45,412 nt of DNA. Origin: Deltaproteobacteria bacterium (GTDB taxonomy: Bacteria; Myxococcota_A; Polyangia; Polyangiales; JAFGIB01). Of this stretch, positions 44,173 to 45,412 are shown in pieces. Position numbers and translations under genes: made by a program. Each line of letters opens with the position of its first letter. Position 1 is the stretch's first letter. A model generated the notes under the pieces. It did no database searches and was not told the DNA's origin. It was given only the letters and a program-made list of their open reading frames with translations. The stretch is from contig JAFGIB010000173.1 of NCBI GenBank assembly GCA_016929805.1, positions 1 through 45,412 of the forward strand, given 5' to 3'.

Positions 44173-45207
44173 GTGAAAGCTTATCATCGCCGTCGAACAG
44201 CTTACGCTGTTTTTCCGTGCACCGCGCTCGTTATGTGGGTCGTGATTTTCTCGATCGCGACTGCAGGCTGCGGTCAGAACGAGAAGCGACGTTTTAAGAA
44301 CCCTGATTTCGAATCAAAAGGAGCTGAACAATCGAGACTCTGTAAGGCATATGTGGTGAAGATCTGTGAAATTGCCGGCGACGAGTCGATCGTGTGTAAA
44401 TCGATCAAACGTGTGAACCACCTTTTACCCGTTTCGGTTTGTCGGTTGGGTATAGAGAATATAGATCGTTCCGTTCAAAAGTTGCGACAAGTACGCAAGG
44501 TCTGCAATGACTTGATCGACGATTTTTGTCGAGAAATCGGCCCTGAGACAAGCTCGTGCGGATTCGCCCGCAGGGAGATTGAAAAAATATCGGTCGAGGA
44601 GTGTATGACCATGAGGAAAAACTACTCTCAGGAGCTGGCAACTCTTAGAACGCGGGAAGAAATGCTAAATCCGTTAACTGCAGAAAAGCAGAAACTGATC
44701 TCGGAGGGGGTTTCCACCGCGTTTGGACCTGAGACGGCTAGCTTAAAGATCGTTACGTTTTCCGATTTTCAAAGCCCGTACTGCGCCGAGGGCGCTCGAG
44801 TGATTCGACGGATCAAGGATACCTATGGAGATAAGGTCCGGGTCGTCTTCCGGCACTTCCCGCAGCCTTACCACGACAAGGCTCGCCTCGCAGCCCAAGC
44901 GTCTCTGGCCGCTGCTGCTCAAGGAAAGTTCTGGCAATACCACGATCTGTTGTTTAAGCATCAGGATAAATTGGATAAGTCTGATCTCGTGCGGTACGCC
45001 AGAAGACTTAAACTCGATATCAACGCTTTCAAAAAGGCGCTCGACGATGAGCGGTATAAAGAAGCGGTCGATACTGACATTCAGGTCGGCGAGTCGGTTC
45101 ACGTAACCGGAGTGCCCACGACCATTCTCAACGGGACTGTACTGACCAACCCCACCCATTTCGACTTGGTCGCCAAGGAAATCGATAAAGCGCTGAGTAA
45201 ACCTTAA
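44173..45207 (+). CDS. Putative lipoprotein with Cys-repeat region and DsbA-like thioredoxin domain
   Basis: About 344 residues if started at the GTG at 44173, which puts Arg-rich HRRR directly before a hydrophobic signal and lipobox Cys33 (ATAGC). The frame is open to an ATG at 44023, giving 394 residues, so the start is uncertain. Two tandem 34-residue units share the spacing C-x7-C-x9-C-x14-C (C57, C65, C75, C90 and C111, C119, C129, C144). A thioredoxin-4/DsbA-like domain follows, with DFQSPYCAEG in place of the usual CPYC, so only C204 remains and Ser replaces the first Cys. The cis-Pro loop TGVPTT is present. Probably extracytoplasmic; redox or scaffold function unknown. The last codons and stop lie in an R2 repeat. 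Confidence 0.78.
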   Translation: MKAYHRRRTAYAVFPCTALVMWVVIFSIATAGCGQNEKRRFKNPDFESKGAEQSRLCKAYVVKICEIAGDESIVCKSIKRVNHLLPVSVCRLGIENIDRSVQKLRQVRKVCNDLIDDFCREIGPETSSCGFARREIEKISVEECMTMRKNYSQELATLRTREEMLNPLTAEKQKLISEGVSTAFGPETASLKIVTFSDFQSPYCAEGARVIRRIKDTYGDKVRVVFRHFPQPYHDKARLAAQASLAAAAQGKFWQYHDLLFKHQDKLDKSDLVRYARRLKLDINAFKKALDDERYKEAVDTDIQVGESVHVTGVPTTILNGTVLTNPTHFDLVAKEIDKALSKP

Positions 45208-45339
45208 CGTTGCAAAAAACGTCGAGCGAAAACGCGAAAAAAGCGAAGAAATAAGGGCGCGCGGAATTTTTTTTGGACCCGAGCTTTGTGCACCCTAAGT
45301 GAGGTTCAAAAAAAGCGAGCACGCCCTTAGGGCTCGCGC
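45197..45339 (+). repeat. R2 element, second copy
   Basis: It starts AAACCTTAACGTTGCAAAAA, whose TAA is the stop codon of the preceding gene, and continues through AGAAATAAGGGCGCGCGG and AAAGCGAGCACGCCCTTA. It aligns with the minus strand of 38376-38239 along about 140 nt, including an internal inverted repeat (AAGGGCGCGC/GCACGCCCTT). The other end is not clearly found before the window ends. Confidence 0.7.
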
Positions 45340-45412
45340 AAAAATAATTTTACATTTTTTCGCCCAGATTGGGATGGAGTGTCTTATTTCCGATTGAGCG
45401 AAACCGCAGGAA

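Noticed and set aside
1-45412. CRISPR array, tRNA, rRNA or prophage
   Set aside because: No regularly spaced identical repeats, no clover-leaf sequence with a GGTTCGAATCC-type arm, no rRNA signature and no phage structural genes were seen.

Overview
The window is about 45 kb from an anaerobic bacterium that runs the Wood-Ljungdahl (reductive acetyl-CoA) pathway. It carries a bacterial-type acetyl-CoA synthase with the full N-terminal CODH-docking part, a nickel CO dehydrogenase, both corrinoid iron-sulfur protein subunits, the methyltransferase, Fhs and FolD, and a selenocysteine-containing NAD-linked formate dehydrogenase. Gene content, together with two lipoproteins at the right end (one with a long Gly/Ser/Thr/Pro linker, one with a Cys-repeat thioredoxin fold), suggests a deltaproteobacterial-type lineage (Desulfobacterota or Myxococcota). 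This placement is an inference; no rRNA or other marker gene is present.

Layout. 1-596: a truncated dispersed repeat and leader DNA. 597-4235 (+): a stand-alone RsbRD-N-type sensor protein, then a 1012-residue protein joining a CoA-transferase/acetyl-CoA hydrolase, a GNAT acetyltransferase and an AcuC-like deacetylase. 4619-5077 (-): a four-cluster ferredoxin of the CooF/HycB type. 5295-5847 (+): a small zinc-ribbon protein and the nickel protein CooT. 5897-21320 (-): the main cluster, in transcription order fhs, folD, [intrinsic terminator], orf70, acsV, acsF/cooC-like, orf72, acsD, cooS, acsB, acsC, acsE, DUF3786, cooC. 22160-22858 (-): a FolB-cupin-like fusion between two copies of a dispersed repeat. 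23583-25031 (+): an OFA-family transporter. 25100-31425 (-): formate dehydrogenase operon fdhA (UGA-Sec), nuoE-like, nuoF-gltD fusion. 31757-33834: divergent panE and panB. 33941-38008 (-): AMP-forming acetyl-CoA synthetase followed by a second ASKHA/2Fe-2S (RACo-like) protein. 38556-42254 (+): full-length metH. 42434-45207: two putative lipoproteins.

How it fits together. Formate (made by FDH or imported by the OFA carrier) is loaded on tetrahydrofolate by Fhs and processed by FolD. AcsE moves the methyl group of methyl-THF to the corrinoid protein AcsCD, and CooS/AcsB combine it with CO and CoA. CooC, the AcsF-like ATPase and CooT are nickel-maturation factors, and AcsV reductively reactivates the corrinoid. 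MetH and PanB also draw on the folate C1 pool, and PanB/PanE serve CoA synthesis. Acs and the CoA-transferase module connect acetyl-CoA to acetate; the fused GNAT and deacetylase modules could set the acetylation state of Acs. No methylene-THF reductase (metF/metV), hydrogenase, Rnf or ATP synthase is visible, so the direction of the pathway (acetogenic or acetate-oxidising) cannot be decided from this window.

The intergenic DNA is unusually rich in palindromic elements: at least two dispersed families with several copies each, plus two long single-copy palindromes. Some touch gene ends closely enough to supply the stop codon.
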